A stretch of 7,724 nt of DNA. Origin: Ohtaekwangia sp. (lineage in GTDB: Bacteria > Bacteroidota > Bacteroidia > Cytophagales > Cyclobacteriaceae). Below the pieces are notes generated by a model. It was not told the DNA's origin. It saw only the letters and a list, made by a program, of their open reading frames with translations, and made no database searches. Where the stretch lies: positions 1 to 7,724 of the forward strand of contig JAJNPV010000051.1 in assembly GCA_021155195.1 (NCBI GenBank). Direction: 5' to 3'. The translations under genes were made by a program, and so were the position numbers. Shown here piece by piece: positions 7,486 to 7,724 of this stretch (positions are counted from its first letter, which is position 1; every line of letters begins with the position of its first letter).

Positions 7486-7607
7486 GCGCACGGTATGTAT
7501 CAGCTATAATCGGGTGCAAGGTTAAAAGGTAAACCGTTTATTGCTTTGCCAATTAACCATAACTATCAACCAAGGTTTTTTCAGCTCGGCACCTGCGTTC
7601 TTACTAA
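7486..7607. other. Gene-free spacer after the terminator
   Basis: No gene was recognised. The spacer includes a small odd palindrome, TAAAC-c-GTTTA (7530-7540), and a distant GGTTAA/TTAACC pair (7520-7525, 7553-7558). Both are too short to assign. The segment joins directly onto the right copy of the direct repeat and could hold the promoter of whatever lies beyond. Confidence 0.5.
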
Positions 7608-7724
7608 TTTGAGTTCACGAAACAATTATGCAAATGACTTTTAAACGATTCGGGATATGAATACAGTTTGGTCCATTGAAGAAATTGACCTTGCACCTAA
7701 GCAAGGGAAGAAATACTGGAAGAA
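7608..7724. repeat. 117-bp direct repeat, right copy
   Basis: This copy is identical to positions 1-117 up to the final base of the window. Its left boundary is set only by the window start of the other copy, so the base at which similarity begins is unknown. The sequence after 7724 is not visible. It would equal 118 onward if the molecule is circular or tandemly repeated, and would differ if this is a true flanking repeat running into another gene. Confidence 0.97.
7657..7724 (+). CDS. 5' end of an ORF cut by the window edge (repeat copy)
   Basis: The ATG at 7657 opens the same frame as at 50 and stays open for 22 codons plus two bases until the window ends. If the window closes into a circle, this is simply the start of the 41-codon ORF. 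If not, it may be the start of a longer gene downstream of the operon, possibly an alpha-amylase-like enzyme judging from the weak resemblance seen in the left copy. The visible residues alone do not identify it. Confidence 0.25.
   Translation, partial: MNTVWSIEEIDLAPKQGKKYWK

Noticed and set aside
7484..7510. E. coli-like promoter TTGCGC ... TATAAT after the terminator
   Set aside because: The spacing is only 15 bases, the first box overlaps the terminator T-tract, and Bacteroidota do not use this consensus.
1..7724. CRISPR arrays, tRNA or rRNA genes, insertion sequences
   Set aside because: No spaced repeats, clover-leaf sequences, rRNA motifs, transposase frames or terminal inverted repeats were seen.

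Overview
The window carries one complete nutrient-uptake locus of a Bacteroidota bacterium. All four full-length genes lie on the + strand in the order ECF sigma factor, FecR-type anti-sigma factor, SusC-like TonB-dependent transducer with an N-terminal STN domain, and SusD-like outer-membrane lipoprotein. This gene set, the absence of Shine-Dalgarno sequences before the starts, the AT-rich leaders and a TTTG / TAnnTTT(G) type promoter all point to Bacteroidota. The moderate GC content and protein style would suit Cytophagales or Chitinophagales, but the genus cannot be read from the sequence.

Layout. Positions 1-396 contain no convincing gene. They hold one arm of a 117-bp direct repeat, a 41-codon ORF that may be a gene remnant, and a probable promoter. 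The sigma factor (397-996) and FecR (1105-2274) are separated by a short leader containing an inverted repeat. The 156-bp gap before susC holds a very strong 10-bp GC-rich stem-loop followed by a second small hairpin. SusC (2431-5940) and SusD (5994-7427) are 53 bp apart with nothing resembling a terminator between them, so they form a co-transcribed pair. A textbook intrinsic terminator (7451-7485) closes the operon. Positions 7486-7607 hold nothing recognised.

How the genes work together (inference from known families). SusC and SusD form the outer-membrane 'pedal-bin' importer for an unknown ligand, likely an oligosaccharide or peptide. Ligand-loaded SusC would pass a signal through its periplasmic STN domain to the periplasmic part of FecR. 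FecR would then release or activate the sigma factor, which directs transcription of susCD and possibly its own operon. No enzyme gene is present, so the substrate cannot be assigned.

The most unusual feature is that the first 117 bases are repeated exactly as the last 117 bases of the window. This fits a circular contig with a 7607-bp unit, a collapsed tandem array, or a locus flanked by direct repeats. No replication, mobilisation or partition gene is present, so an ordinary plasmid is not supported. The repeat covers the start of a short ORF whose residues 25-33 faintly recall the N-terminus of GH13 alpha-amylases. A second surprise is a perfect 13-bp inverted repeat inside the STN-coding part of susC.
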